From Knufia peltigerae (lineage: Eukaryota; Ascomycota; Eurotiomycetes; Chaetothyriales; Trichomeriaceae), in assembly GCA_030247855.1 (NCBI GenBank), contig JAPDRN010000074.1, positions 62,001-126,000 on the forward strand: DNA of 64,000 nt, in the 5' to 3' direction. The position numbers and the translations under genes were made by a program. This document shows positions 45,229-56,886 of this stretch, one piece after another. The notes under the pieces are model-generated. The model did no database searches, was not told where the DNA came from, and saw nothing but the letters and a program-made list of their open reading frames with translations. Every line of letters begins with the position of its first letter. The first letter of the stretch is position 1.

Positions 45229-48200
45229 CTAGCCCTCTAGTTGCAACCTCTCTAGATCTTTGATGGCTTCTTGTAACCTCGTCACCTCGCTCTCTGCATC
45301 CTCTAGCTTCTCTTGTTCCTTTCTTCTCGTCTCTGGGCTGGCTTTCTCCCATCCAGCCGCATTCATGATTTTCTTGCTCTTCTCCATTCGGGCTTTGGCG
45401 TCCTCAACACCCTTAGCACGCTTCTTGAGCTCCTCGGAGAGATCCACCTTGCCGGCTACCTTGAGATACACCGCTGCGTCGGCATTGATGCTCTGAAGTG
45501 CACATCCAGCAGGAGGGAGGGAAGCGGCACTAGGAGGAAGAACTTCAATTTCGCCGGCGTACTTTCCACCGAGGGACTTGATGGAGGTTTGCTCGTCGGA
45601 AACAGTCTTGAAGGCCGTTTCTGAATATGTCTGAATGAGCAGGTCTCCAGGCTCCTTGAATCCATACTGTGACAGCAGGCTTCGAATGCCAGTCGCAATT
45701 GCCATAATGAACTCGTACTCCTCGGCTTGCTTGGGGTTGTCGAGCTTCTCTGTGTACTCTGGATATCTAGCAACCATGATACTCTCCGTCTTATCATCCT
45801 TGCGACGGGGCAATTTCTGCCACAAATGCTCTGTCAAGAAAGGCATCAGTGGGTGCATCAACAACAGGCCTCCTTCAAGTGCGGTATAGAGGGTTTGCTG
45901 TGCCGACTTCCGCACGTCGTCCGGTGCTTCAGGTGTCAGGATGAACTTGGAGTTCTCAATGAACGTATCGCAGAGCTGAGAGAACCAATACTGATAAAGT
46001 GTGCCGGCTGCCACAGAGAATTCCCGCCCTTCGATGGCCTCATTGACCTCCTTGGCAGCCGCATTGAGCCTGTGGAGAATCCATTTCTCGGAGAGCGTTT
46101 TGGGCTCATTGTCTGTCGACTTGGCATCGGGTACGAAGCCCTCACCCAGTCTACCAAGGGCAAAGTTGGTGGCTTGATAGATCTTATTGCAGAATCGTCG
46201 CTTGGCTTCGATTTCCCTGATGTCAAAAGCAATGTCACCTCCACCGGTGGTGTAGTTAACCAAGGTGAATCGCAGGGCGTCAGAACCACACTCCTCGATA
46301 CCCTTAGGGAAGGCCGACTTCTGGTATGATTTTGCCCGTTCAATCTCGGCTGGGTCCAGATTACCCGCATAAAGAGTCTTGTGAAGGTCTTCCAATGTGA
46401 TACCTCTGATAATGTCCAATGGGTCAATAACGTTGCCCAACGACTTCGACATCTTTCGTCCTTCAGCGTCTCGAATGAGTGAATGGCAGTAGACCTCGGT
46501 GAATGGAACTTTGCCAGTCATCTTCAATCCCAGCATGACCATACGAGCCACCCAGAAAAAGAGAATGTCCCAGCCGGTTTCAAGCATTGACGTAGGGTAT
46601 AGCTCTCTCATATCCAAGGTGTCCTTTGGCCAACCTAAAGTCGAGAATGGCCAGAGACCAGACGAGAACCAGGTATCCAGCACATCTTCGTCCCATCGCA
46701 GGGTGAACTTTTTGCCTGGGAATTTCTTTTCTGCCTTGGCACGTGCTTCCTGCTCATCGTAAGCACAAACCCAAAGATTGTCGTCTCCTTCATCATTGGC
46801 TTCACCCTCGAACTGGATGAAGTACGCCGGTGCACGGTGACCCCACCATAGTTGACGAGAGATGCACCAATCTTGGATATTTTGCATCCAGTGGTGGAAA
46901 CGTCGAGACTCTGATTCGGGTTTGATGAGAATCTTCCCATCAAGAACAGCCTCATCTGCAGCTTGGGCGAGATCCGCCATCTTCATCCACCATTGTGGTT
47001 TCAACACAGGCTCAATTACATCCTTGCTCCTCTGGCACATGGGAATCGTCATTGCATTGTCCTCTTGTTTGGTATAGAGGTCAAGCTCCTTTAGAGCATT
47101 GATAACGCCGTAACGCACATCAAATCTCTTTTGTCCAGCATAAGGGCCGGCGTTGTCGTTCATCGTACCATCGTCATTAAGAATGTTGATGAATTCGAGA
47201 TTGTGCTTCTTGCCTTTGGCAAAATCGCTGGGGTCGTGTGCGGGTGTAATCTTCACAGCACCGGTACCGAAATCCATCTCTACTTCCTCATCTGCAAAGA
47301 TAACAATTTTTCGATCAGGAAGAAAGGGGTGTATCGCAGTCTTGCCCACCAAATGCTGGTATCTCTTATCGTTAGGATGTACAGCGATACCAGTATCACC
47401 CAGCATAGTCTCCGGACGAGTGGTTGCAATCTCAATGAACTCGTGGCCCTTGAATCTGTCAGGCGAAGTCGACGTCTTGTGCGAATCGTCGCCTTCTTTG
47501 CTTATTGGGTATTTGAAGTAGGTTAGGACACCGAACTCGATCATCTTGTCATAGCCAGGCACCTTCAGTTTCGTCCGGCCTTTCAGTTCTTTGTTGTCGA
47601 CTTCGAGATTAGAAAGTGAGGTGCTCAATGCAGAACACCAGTTGACCAAACGGTTAGCCCGGTAGATGATACCTTCCTCAAAGAGGTCGATGAACGTTTT
47701 GCGCACCGCAAGCGAAAGGTTTTCGTCCATGGTGAAAGCCTCTCGACTCCAATCCATCGAACCACCAAGACGCTTCAGTTGGTTGGTGATGTTCTGGTGA
47801 TACTTCTCTTTCCAGGTCCAGATCTTCTCAAGCAGAGCATCACGGCCTATGTCATGCCGGGTCTTGCCTTCCATCTTGTACACCATTCTCTCCACAACAC
47901 TTTGCGTGGCGATCCCAGCATGGTCGCAACCAGGGATCCATGCGGTAGTCTTCCCCTTCATCCGTGCATGTCGGATCATGGTATCTTGTAAAGAGTTGGT
48001 GAGAGCATGGCCCATGTGTAACGAACCCGTCACATTGGGAGGAGGGATCGGAATGACGAATTTTCCTTCTGGTTTGATCTTGCCATCTTTCGTGAATTCA
48101 GGTTTGAAGTAACCCCGGCTTTCCCACCACTCGTAACGACCGGATTCAATCTTTTGAGGCTCATAGGCGTCGACAGCGGCGGCCTTCTTGACCTTCTCTT

Positions 48201-48836
48201 TCTTCGGGGCTTTCGAGGCTGCGTCCGCGGCAGGCGGTTGCTGTTTGGATTGCTTTTCTAGAAACTTGGCGAGCTTTTCGGCCTTCTTGCGCTCTTTCTC
48301 AACTGCGTCACGTATATATGTCAGATGTGTAATTCCTAGAACTTGCAGGGGCAGCGTATAGAGGGAGGGACTGTGTCTATTGCGGGTAGATGCTTTGACT
48401 ACATGCTGCGTTTAACTCTATAGACACTTTCCCAGTCATACACCATGAGTCTTTGGCGCTCCGGTACTTGTCCTCAAAGGAGTCAAAGCGAGTAATGCAG
48501 TCCGCGCGAAAATGGCGGGCAGGTAGTGTCAATGTGGTCCATCAGCGTTATCGTCGTTCATACTTTCTTTAGCGGTCTTTGGCTTTCCTGCAGCACCCAT
48601 CACGGTCTGTCCATTCTCATTGTTTTGTTGATCTTTGCCGGGCACATTGTTGCCCAACGCATCCTTCTTCGCCGCATCTTGGGCAGTGGCAGCGACTTCT
48701 GAAGAGACGGGTGGAGGAGGGCCCGAAGGGGAGCCCGTTGGATCGCCAGCTTGAGGGAAAGGTCAGTCACGAGTCGTGAAGGAGTGAAACCACGTCTGTA
48801 CTTACTGACGTTGTGAGACGCAGCATTGAGAGCCAT
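45229..48836 (-). CDS. VAS1: Valyl-tRNA synthetase, cytosolic and probably mitochondrial
   Basis: Charges tRNA-Val with valine; class Ia synthetase. Three exons: 48836-48806, 48749-48564, 48302-45229; 1,096 residues from the ATG at 48836. Exons 1-2 encode a Pro/Gln/Lys-rich leader (MALNAASHNV; SGPPPPVSSE; KTAKE) joined to IEKERKKAEKLAKFLEKQ. The catalytic domain has the HIGH motif as GSLHMGHAL and KMSKS as GRKMSKSLGNVIDP, with an editing insert (ATTRPETMLGDTGIAVHP) and a C-terminal coiled coil (LKKRAKGVEDAKARMEKSKK). Intron 2 is long for this window (261 bp, GTATGA..CAG). In yeast one VAS1 gene makes both cytosolic and mitochondrial enzyme by different starts; here an Arg-rich open extension without ATG lies directly upstream (separate entry). 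Confidence 0.94.
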
Positions 48837-48968
48837 GTTGAAACGATATAGCCGTCTCCAAGCAGGAGGTGGGCGTAGGCGAAGAGACCTGCAGAGTATT
48901 TTGCTTGAAAGCCCTATGGCTTCGTTCGGCGCAGTACGAGAGGTATTAATACATATGACACACGTCAA
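48837..48968 (-). other. In-frame, ATG-less, Arg-rich extension upstream of VAS1
   Basis: Forty-four codons in frame with the VAS1 ATG and free of stops. They read, in part, SSKILCRSLRLRPPPAWRRL and YRFN just before Met1: basic, hydroxylated and without acids in the second half, like a mitochondrial presequence. An in-frame TGA lies a few codons upstream of a TTG at 48968 (A at -3), followed by ACG at 48965. Translation from a non-AUG codon would make a mitochondrial form. An upstream exon supplying an ATG is the alternative. Confidence 0.5.
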
Positions 48969-49535
48969 AATTCCAATGAGTCACTGCAGTGTCTCTTGGG
49001 GAGAGTCAGTGTATTTAATGCGATTGTCAGGCTGGAGGAAATTATGAGTCGCAGAGCCCTCGTGAAACCGCAGCTCACTATATCGGGAAGAGGCCAATGC
49101 CAAGACTGACATCACACGACAAGAGAAGCAGATACAGTACGAGTATTCCACAATCACACTTGGGACGCAGGAGATAGGTCGGTAATCGAATGGTATATGT
49201 TGCGCTTCTATGATGATTAGGGATAACAGTAGTGTGACAATTGAGTCGAGTTTCTTCCAGCAACAACACTCTATCCTAATCTGCACGTCCATCCTGGGTA
49301 TAGGCTGAGGGCCCATCCCACAGCCTTGCATACTAGATCCCTCAATTCGTCATCGTGCTCCTGTCGTTCATCCCTGGCCGTCCTGTGGTGACAATTGTGG
49401 ATTACTGCCACCTGATATCTCGTCACTCATTACAACTCTTTCGTATGCTCCCAGGACGTTGGCCGTGTGGATCGTTGCGACTGCCTGTGCGATCGTGTTT
49501 GAAGATTAGTTTCCGTCTGTCCATCATCCTGTCTT
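48969..49535. other. Intergenic: VAS1 promoter and CK2 3' region
   Basis: About 570 bp. No other gene or repeat recognised. Confidence 0.5.
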
Positions 49536-50696
49536 TCAAGAAACGTGGTTTTGCGAGTTTTGCTGTGCGGCTGCATTCCTTACTGGCGCGAAGTAGGGAT
49601 GTGCCATGGCTTCTTGGGCTGTGAGACGTTCCTAGAAATGGTCAGGATAGTTGCGGAAGGCGGCTGGAAAAACAAACCTGATGATCATATCTCAACAGCT
49701 TGTCGAGGAAGTCGATGGCTTCCGGGCTCACAAACCGCTGGTTGTCGGCATTCACGAAGCTCTGCCATGGTTTCTTGGGGAATCTGCTGAGGATGTCGTC
49801 GTACTGAGCGTCGAGTTCGATGTCATACTTGTCGAGATATTCAAAGAGCTCGTCGGTACCAAGTACCTTTGCGATCTTCACGAGCTGATCTGAATTGCTG
49901 TTGCCATGGAAAAAGGGCTCCTTGCGGAAAATCATCGAGGCAAACATGGCACCCAGTGACCACATGTCGAGCGAGTAATCATATTCCTGAAAGTCGACCA
50001 GCAACTCAGGACCCTTGAAGTATCGCGATGCCACTCGGACATTGTATTCTGTTCCTTGGTGATAGAATTCCGCCAAGCCCCAGTCGATCAGTCTCAACTA
50101 TAGACGGCATCAGTATCCCATTGCGCTCATGGAGTCGATCTACGCACCTTTCTTTTCGCATGGTCGATCATAACGTTGTGCGGTTTGACGTCTCGGTGCA
50201 TGATCCCTTTACTGTGGCAGAAGTCCAATGCTTTGAGCAACTCAAAGATATAGTACCGCACATCGTAATCGACGAACCGCGGATAGAGTGTCCTGAAGTC
50301 AGTGTTGTCCACATTTTCGAATATTAGGCTCGGTGTCTTGCTTTGGCTGTCGCGTACTACGTCTAGGAGGGCTACGATGTTTGGCCCGCCGGAGAGGTTC
50401 TGCAGAATCTTGATTTCACGCTTAATTTTCTTCTTCTTAACAGGCTTGAGCACTTTGATGACGCATTTCTGATAGTTGGCAACATTAATGCCTTCGAAAA
50501 CTTCAGAGTACTTTCCTCGTCCTGCGCGCAGATTTGTTAGCCTCATACTCGTACAAATGGTGGTCCGCCTCGTCATCCTACCGATCTTTCTGACGATCTC
50601 ATAGTTTTCCAGAATGCCCCACGAGATGGATACCGAGTCGTAGTCCCAGTAGGACCGTGGCATGTTGGCATTGACATCGGCGTAGACGCGCGCCAT
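49536..50696 (-). CDS. CKA1: Casein kinase II catalytic (alpha) subunit
   Basis: Constitutive acidophilic Ser/Thr kinase. Four exons: 50696-50582, 50521-50148, 50097-49678, 49631-49536; 334 residues, the normal size. The N-terminus MARVYADVNANMPRSYWDY and SISWG are typical. Gly loop is GRGKYSEVFEG (made at the first splice), catalytic Lys in CVIKVLKPVKKKKIKREI with the CK2 basic cluster, HRDVKPHN catalytic loop, DWG in place of DFG (LRLIDWGLAEFYH), and RYFKGPELLVD. The last exon gives ERLTAQEAMAHPYFAPV. Introns are 46-60 bp; intron 1 begins GTAGGA and intron 2 GTGCGT. Confidence 0.96.
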
Positions 50697-51891
50697 GGCT
50701 GCAAGGGTGGGAGGGATCGTGGGGTTGTTCTCATGCGAGGTAAGGCTGAGAAGGCAGAGGTGTGGGCTGAGCTTCGAAGTGTGCCAGGAGCGCGAGAGTC
50801 TCGGGTGTACTGTCTCCCGCTAGGACGGCGGACTTGCGAGTAGGTATATGCAACGAGGAATAGATGTAGTGAATGGACTCAAAAAGTGTCGTGATACGGG
50901 TCGTTGGGCAGCGTTCCGGTCTGCGGCCTGCGCAATCGTGCTCTGCGCTCCGTTGCCAACGGATAAATTCCCCGTAGTCTTGGCGGCACAAGGAATGGTC
51001 TGCCGCTTTTAAGACGTGCCACGGATCTGGAATTGTTTTTTTTGACGAGAATAGAATCTCCTTGCCGGCAACTACATCCAAATATGCACCTCCTATTATC
51101 CCATCTGCCGTGGTATATTTGGTGATCCGGTGTCGGAATTATATATAAGGTCCCAAGCGCTTTATAGGCCGTCACCCCTATTCCAAGACATCGCGAACAT
51201 GTTGCACGTTGACGATCGCACAGTTGTTATACTATTAGAGCGGGTGAATTCTCAAGCAAGTGGCCCAGTGGAATACTTGCTTTGACTCTGTGTGACCTGA
51301 ATTTGGTGCATGCTAGCGCTACTCCGGTATAGGTCGTTGTCGCTCTCTGATGTTGAAGTCACCGGTTGTTTGGACATAGGAATTCGCCTGCACAACTAAC
51401 GAATGTTAAGAGAACGAGGCACATCCTCACTTCTTCACGATACAATTGGGGCATATTTAGAAATGATATTGTCCACGTCACGAGAATGTGGAGTACGGTA
51501 TGGAGCAAAAGAAGCACCGCAAGGGTGGAGTGGGATATCAGATCCGCCTCAAACAGCCACACCTGCTTCTACTCTCCTTGTGACTTCATCCAGAGTCTGT
51601 AATTCCCCCTTCAAGGTGAACCGATCTTACGCTCATTGTCCTCGGCAGTACTTTGAGAGGGGCATCAGGCTGATAACAGTTGCCGCCCCCGCTGTCCGCA
51701 ATGCCGCATTGCCGCCGTCGGAGGACCGCGCTAGCTTCAGTTCAATCGGCATCTAACCGACCTCATCTCCTTTAAAAGATGGATTTGAAGAAGCATCGAT
51801 CGATCGTTGGTAGCTATACTGTCTTGTCTTCTTCGGTGAATGATTAAAAATACTCTAAGCCACACTGCATGCTGCGTACTTGAGAAAACAA
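50697..51891. other. Intergenic: divergent promoters of CK2 and the M20 hydrolase
   Basis: About 1.2 kb. A TATATATAAGG word lies at about 51139, and GC-rich DNA near 51680-51735. No gene supported. Confidence 0.5.
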
Positions 51892-53323
51892 ATGTCCGCG
51901 ACCATGATCACCAAGTCCTTGAGCTCGACATACGCGAACCTCCGCACCAATGCGGAGCGTATGAATGAAACCCTACAATTCTCTTGTCAATGGGGAAGTA
52001 CAGAGGACGGAGGGATGAACCGGCTCTCAGGCAACGACGACGACAAGGAAGTACGTGACTGGTTCATTGCCGAGACGGCAAAGTATGGGTGTAGTCACAA
52101 GATCGACGCGATGGGCAACATCTTCGCCACTCGACCAGGTCAGAACAATGGCATTCCCCCAATCGGGCTGGGATCACATCTCGATACGCAGCCCACAGGT
52201 GGAAAGTATGACGGGATTTTGGGGGTTTGCTGTGCCATCGAGGTTCTCAAGGTGATTCATGAACACAACATCACAACCTACGCTCCATTGGCAGTGATCA
52301 ACTGGACCGACGAGGAAGGGGCGCGCTGGGCCCCTGCCATGCTGGGCTCTGGCGTCTGGGGAGGAGTGTACAGTACGGAGTATGCCCACGGGGTGTCCGA
52401 CCCAGATGGGATCACCCTCAAGCAGGAGATTGAACGTATCGGGTACGTGGGTGACGTCCCGTGCTCGTATGAAGCGAATCCTCTCCTGGCACACTTCGAG
52501 GTCCACATCGAACAAGGACCTATTCTGGACGAAGCTGAGAAGCCAGTCGGCCTGGTCAAATCGGTGCAGTCGATGAGGTGGTACCACCTCAACCTGAAAG
52601 GGCGGTCGGCACATACCGGCAGCACTCCCATGGACCGACGGAACGACACTCTCCTGGCGGCCGCCAAGATGATCGTGGCCGTCAATGAGGTCGCGACCCA
52701 GCCTGAACTCGCCGCGCGCGGAGCCCGAGGGACCATTGCCGTCATCAACTCCCTTCCCCAGAGCACCAACACCATCGCGGGTGACGTGAGCATGAATCTG
52801 GACCTGAGGTCTCCGGAAGATGAAGGTGTCGAAGAGCTAGAACGACTGTGCCGGGAGAAGTTCGAGAAGATCTCCAAGGAGCACGGAGTAGCCCTGGAGA
52901 TGGACAGATTTTGGCAATCTCCTGCCACCTATTTCAACGAGGAGATGAAGAACTGTATCCGCGCCTCGATGGGGCAATATGATTGCTCGCACGAGATTGT
53001 CAGCGGAGCAGGACATGACAGGTTAGAGCACGACGTTTCCTATCTGTGAACGAACCCCTTTTCAATGCTGACGAAATCGTTTGCAAGTGTGTATACGGCG
53101 AAGAAGGTTCCTACTGCCATGATCTTTGCCCGGTGCAGGAACGGTGTAAGCCATAATCCAGCTGAATACAGTCGGCCAGAAGAGTATGTAACACTTTTCC
53201 AATCCAGAGTCGAGTTTTTTGACTGACAGAATACATCACAGCTGTGCGGCGAGTGCAGAAGTTATGCTTGGTGCGTATTTACAATACGACGAGATTATCA
53301 GAAAGAAATACGAGACGAAATAG
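51892..53323 (+). CDS. M20-family hydantoinase/carbamoylase (N-carbamoyl-L-amino-acid hydrolase / ureidopropionase-like)
   Basis: Zinc (or Mn) amidohydrolase releasing the carbamoyl group from N-carbamoyl amino acids or related ureides. Three exons: 51892-53021, 53088-53183, 53242-53323; 435 residues. Metal ligands and motifs: GSHLDTQPTGGKYDGILGV (His, Asp), NWTDEEGARW (Glu pair), HFEVHIEQGPILDE (His), GRSAHTGSTPMDRRND in the dimer domain, GAGHD at the first splice and GVSHNPAEYSRPED at the second. The 3' exons have no start codons, so a call from the open frame alone would stop 57 residues short and lose the last metal His. The frame's first codon is TTG; the ATG at 51892 is used. Convergent with the amidase downstream. 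Confidence 0.9.
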
Positions 53324-53687
53324 GGGGGGCTTTGTGTTCGCTAAATGGAATGAGGCCTTCACGATAAGGGGAAGGCATTATGGTTCCCAAAATGGCGACC
53401 TTATTTCAACTGATCAGTAATAGCGACCATTTGTTACTAAGATGAGACTTCCACTTTCAAGCGCTTCCCATCACGAGAAATTGCAAGGTCTTTTTGTGCC
53501 CGAGATATGAGTACGGGATGTGGATGGACTGACTTGTTGGACCACCCTACACGAGATTGAAAAAGGCACAAAAAGGAGGCGGAAATAGCGTGTCCGTGAA
53601 CATTACTGAAAACCTGATATCAATATCTATCTCGCAAAAGTCTCGTCGAGTTCCTCCCCCTAGTGATGCCAACGAGACTTATCCATG

Positions 53688-53727
<40 letters not shown>

Positions 53728-53798
53728 TTCTCTCTCTCTATATACGTGCTATATGATAGACCTCTTTTTTATTTCCTCACCCACGAGTCCTTTTTTCT
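53324..53798. other. Intergenic between convergent genes
   Basis: About 475 bp with a CT microsatellite (separate entry). No gene seen. Confidence 0.5.
53688..53740. repeat. (CT)n microsatellite with TTT interruptions
   Basis: About 53 bp of CT dinucleotides broken twice by extra T. Confidence 0.92.
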
Positions 53799-56126
53799 TC
53801 ACGCATTACATAACTCATCAATAGTCTCAGAGACAGATATGAGTTCTTCATCCATGAATTGAGGTTTCACGATTTGAATAGTCAAGGGTTGATTTTTCCA
53901 AAGTTCCGGATCGTCTTTGTTAATTTGCGGAGTCAGTACTCGGATATATATCACACAGTGGTAACAGTACAGGCAACTCATCAGAATAAGTACAATTTGA
54001 GTGAGAAAAGGGGTGGGGGGTGACACAAAGTCTTTCACAGAAAGGGCCAGGGGCTGGAGAAGAATACTGACACATTTCCCAATTCATCTTGTCAAAGACA
54101 TTGTCCTTTGGGGTGTAATTTATATCCCCTTTTGCGTCCTTGATCGGATCGACTCTCATCTTCTTCATCGGCATCACGACGCTGGGATAGTCCAACAGGT
54201 TCCAGAGGCTAAAGTACCCCCACCACACCGTGTGGCCGTGGGGGAAACTCGCCGAAGGGGCGCAGGGGGCGATGAGGGCGTCGATGGGACGCGAGGTGCC
54301 GGTGCGCTCGCTCGTCTCGTGCCATGCCCGCGTGAAGGAGTATCGACATTCGGCGAGTTTGGTGTTGAGCTTCGAATCCACGTAAATTAGAGACAGTTTC
54401 AAGTCAACAGCAACAAAACCACCAAGTCTGTGCTACATGTAGTGCCTGGCGCATGGCTTACCTTGAACAATTCGGGGACGGTCAAAGGTTTGATCTTGAA
54501 AAAGTCCAAGTACCATTGGAACGTCGAGTAGATTGGTTCACCAGAGGATTCGACCAGGTCGATGGTTTCCTTCGCGCCGGTCTGGAACCAGAGTTGCCAC
54601 TATATGACATTTACCCACAGTGTCAGTCAGATTGGAGGGGAGGGGAATTGGAATGAGGATGGATGGAGTTGGGGGTGATGAGACTTTCAATATATTGTAT
54701 GAGCGGGTAGTTGATCAGTACATGCAAGACGAACGTACAGTTGCATGTGCGATTTCCCAGCAGTCAAAAGGAGGTTTGAATTCGATCACTAAAATACAGA
54801 GTCAGCATGTGCTCACACCCAATCCCAAAGAAAAAGATTCCAGGAAACCCCAAAAACCATACCTTCATGCCCGGCGCTTCTTAATTTTGCTGCCGTTTCC
54901 TGCAATGCACGAGCAATTGGTGGATGAGGTGTGACACAATCGTCTGTCGTCATTAACCCAAAACACAGTTTGTCACCTTGTTGAGCTCTGATTTGCTTCC
55001 TCCAAGGCATGGGGACGGCGGTCGTTTCGAACGGGAGACCATGATGTGTCAGTAGTATCTCGGTGACGAGTTTCAAATCCGACATGCTGTGGCAGTTCGG
55101 ACCGCAAGAGACCTTGATGGAGATTTGTCCGGGGGCGGCCGTGCCCATCCCTCGCTTCGCCGTACGTTCGGAGGTGGGACGCATGGCGTACAAGCCGTTG
55201 AACGTCCCCGGGGCACGAATGCTTCCGCCGATGTCTGTCGACGGGCAGAACGGCGCGCCTCGCATGGCGACGAGGGCACCGTCACCACCGGACGACCCAC
55301 CGGCCGAGAAGTTCGTGTTGAATGGGTTCTTCGTCCGGCCCCAGAGGTTGCTCCAGGTCTCGAGAAACATGCCGGTCTGGGGCATCGTGGTACGAACGAA
55401 GAAGACGGCTATAAGACAGGGGTTGGTTGAGATGGGCTTCTCCAGACGAAGGCGAGGAAGGTGACTCTCCACAAGATAACATCCTTACGTACCACCTGCA
55501 TTTCTGAGGATCTGAACGACCGAAGCGTCCGTCGTGCACTCATTGTCGTGCCATGCAACGTAACCCATTGTCAATCTTTTGCCTTTCATGTGGAAAATGT
55601 CCTGGTGATGGAATATCAGCAGGGCCAGCGGAGGGAAAGGCTAGCAGGAGGAGGTCTCCCGAACCTTGATACCAACAGGTAGTCCATGTAGAGGACCTAC
55701 TGGCTTTCCCGTCTTCGCAAGAATACCATCTAGCTCTCTAGCCCGAGCCATGGCTTCTTCTGAGAAGAATGCCGTGAGACAGTTTACCTGCAAACCGTTA
55801 TTTTCGGGAATCCTGGTAATAAAAATAAAAGCATCAAAGACCTCACTTACACATTGATGCGCAATAGCTGCTCGAGCACAAAATGCCTCGGTGACTTCGG
55901 CAGATGATAACGTCCCATCATGCAGCTTGGGAAGTAATTCGCTGGCCGTTTGCTCCGTCAACTCCAGCTGCTTCTCGGTCAGTAAGCCGCAGGTGCGCGG
56001 TATTGAGCGGACGTCTGTGATCGAAGCGTCGACTGGGCCAGGTAGACGCCATTTGGTAGGGATTGAATTGAGTAGAGATTCCTGAGATTCTGTAGCGATG
56101 GTCTGCCAGGTAGTTACGGTGGCCAT
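53799..56126 (-). CDS. Amidase (amidase signature family)
   Basis: Hydrolyses carboxamides by the Ser-cisSer-Lys mechanism; substrate unknown (fungal acetamidase-like). Eight exons: 56126-55851, 55787-55665, 55601-55493, 55408-54863, 54788-54739, 54599-54462, 54369-54072, 53914-53799; 551 residues. Catalytic Lys is about residue 133 (PVGIKDIF), the signature is FSAGGSSGGDGALVAM (cis-Ser) and the nucleophile lies in STDIGGSIR. The last exon joins to give NWEMYDPELWKNQPL. Exon 5 is only 50 nt (VIEFKPPFDCWEIAHAT). Intron 1 (55850-55788, 63 bp) is a multiple of three without a stop, so retention would insert 21 residues. The last intron uses GTCAGT. The start is the first ATG; the frame before it begins at TTG. 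Confidence 0.9.
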
Positions 56127-56886
56127 GTTGTGCGGTTTTTGGAAGAAGAAACGAGCCGAACCGTCACTCAAAAAGCACCAGGTCCAGGAAAAATAGATGC
56201 AAAAAGTCTACACGACCAGTATCAAGCACGAATGCAGCATCAATTTGGCAGAAGGAACTGCTATCAGCCAGACGGCTATGCTGGATATTTGGCGTACGCA
56301 TGTCGTTACTCATAGACAGTCGCCGGCTTCTCCTCTGATAACTTCTCGGCACTCATTGATATCCGCTTCGGAACTCAGCGCGGAGGCTGGTGTTAACTTG
56401 TTATCTTGACATCCCGTAGCCAAAGCGAAGCGGGGTGAATTATTGCTTTCTCGCCATCAAAGCCGGATGTCGGGCGGCAACGAATTAGGAAACAAAAAAC
56501 AAAGACGAAGAAGATCTTGGGCTGCTTGGTCAGTGGTGAGAAGAGATTCATTTTCCCAGAAAACCCCATACTATAAACTCCATCGTTCTCTGCAAGAATG
56601 AAACTATGAGCATCATTGCCCATATCGTATCGCAAATATCAAATGGCAAATAAAATCACCACGGTAAAACTCCAGGTCCCAAGGTACATTTCTCGTAAGC
56701 CCCGTATGCACAATTGTCTTCTGTACTTTCGGGACTGTCAACTGTATGGCCATGTTCTCGGCATCCCAACCACCTGTACGGTACTTGTTACATAGGCGTG
56801 ACTTTCCACAGTCCGTATATATAGAGATGAGAGTATTTTTTTCAACCTTCAATTCACCCTCGCCCCCCGGACCTTTGACATGTGTC
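56127..56886. other. Intergenic: amidase promoter and EF-hand gene 3' region
   Basis: About 760 bp. No gene or repeat recognised. Confidence 0.5.
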
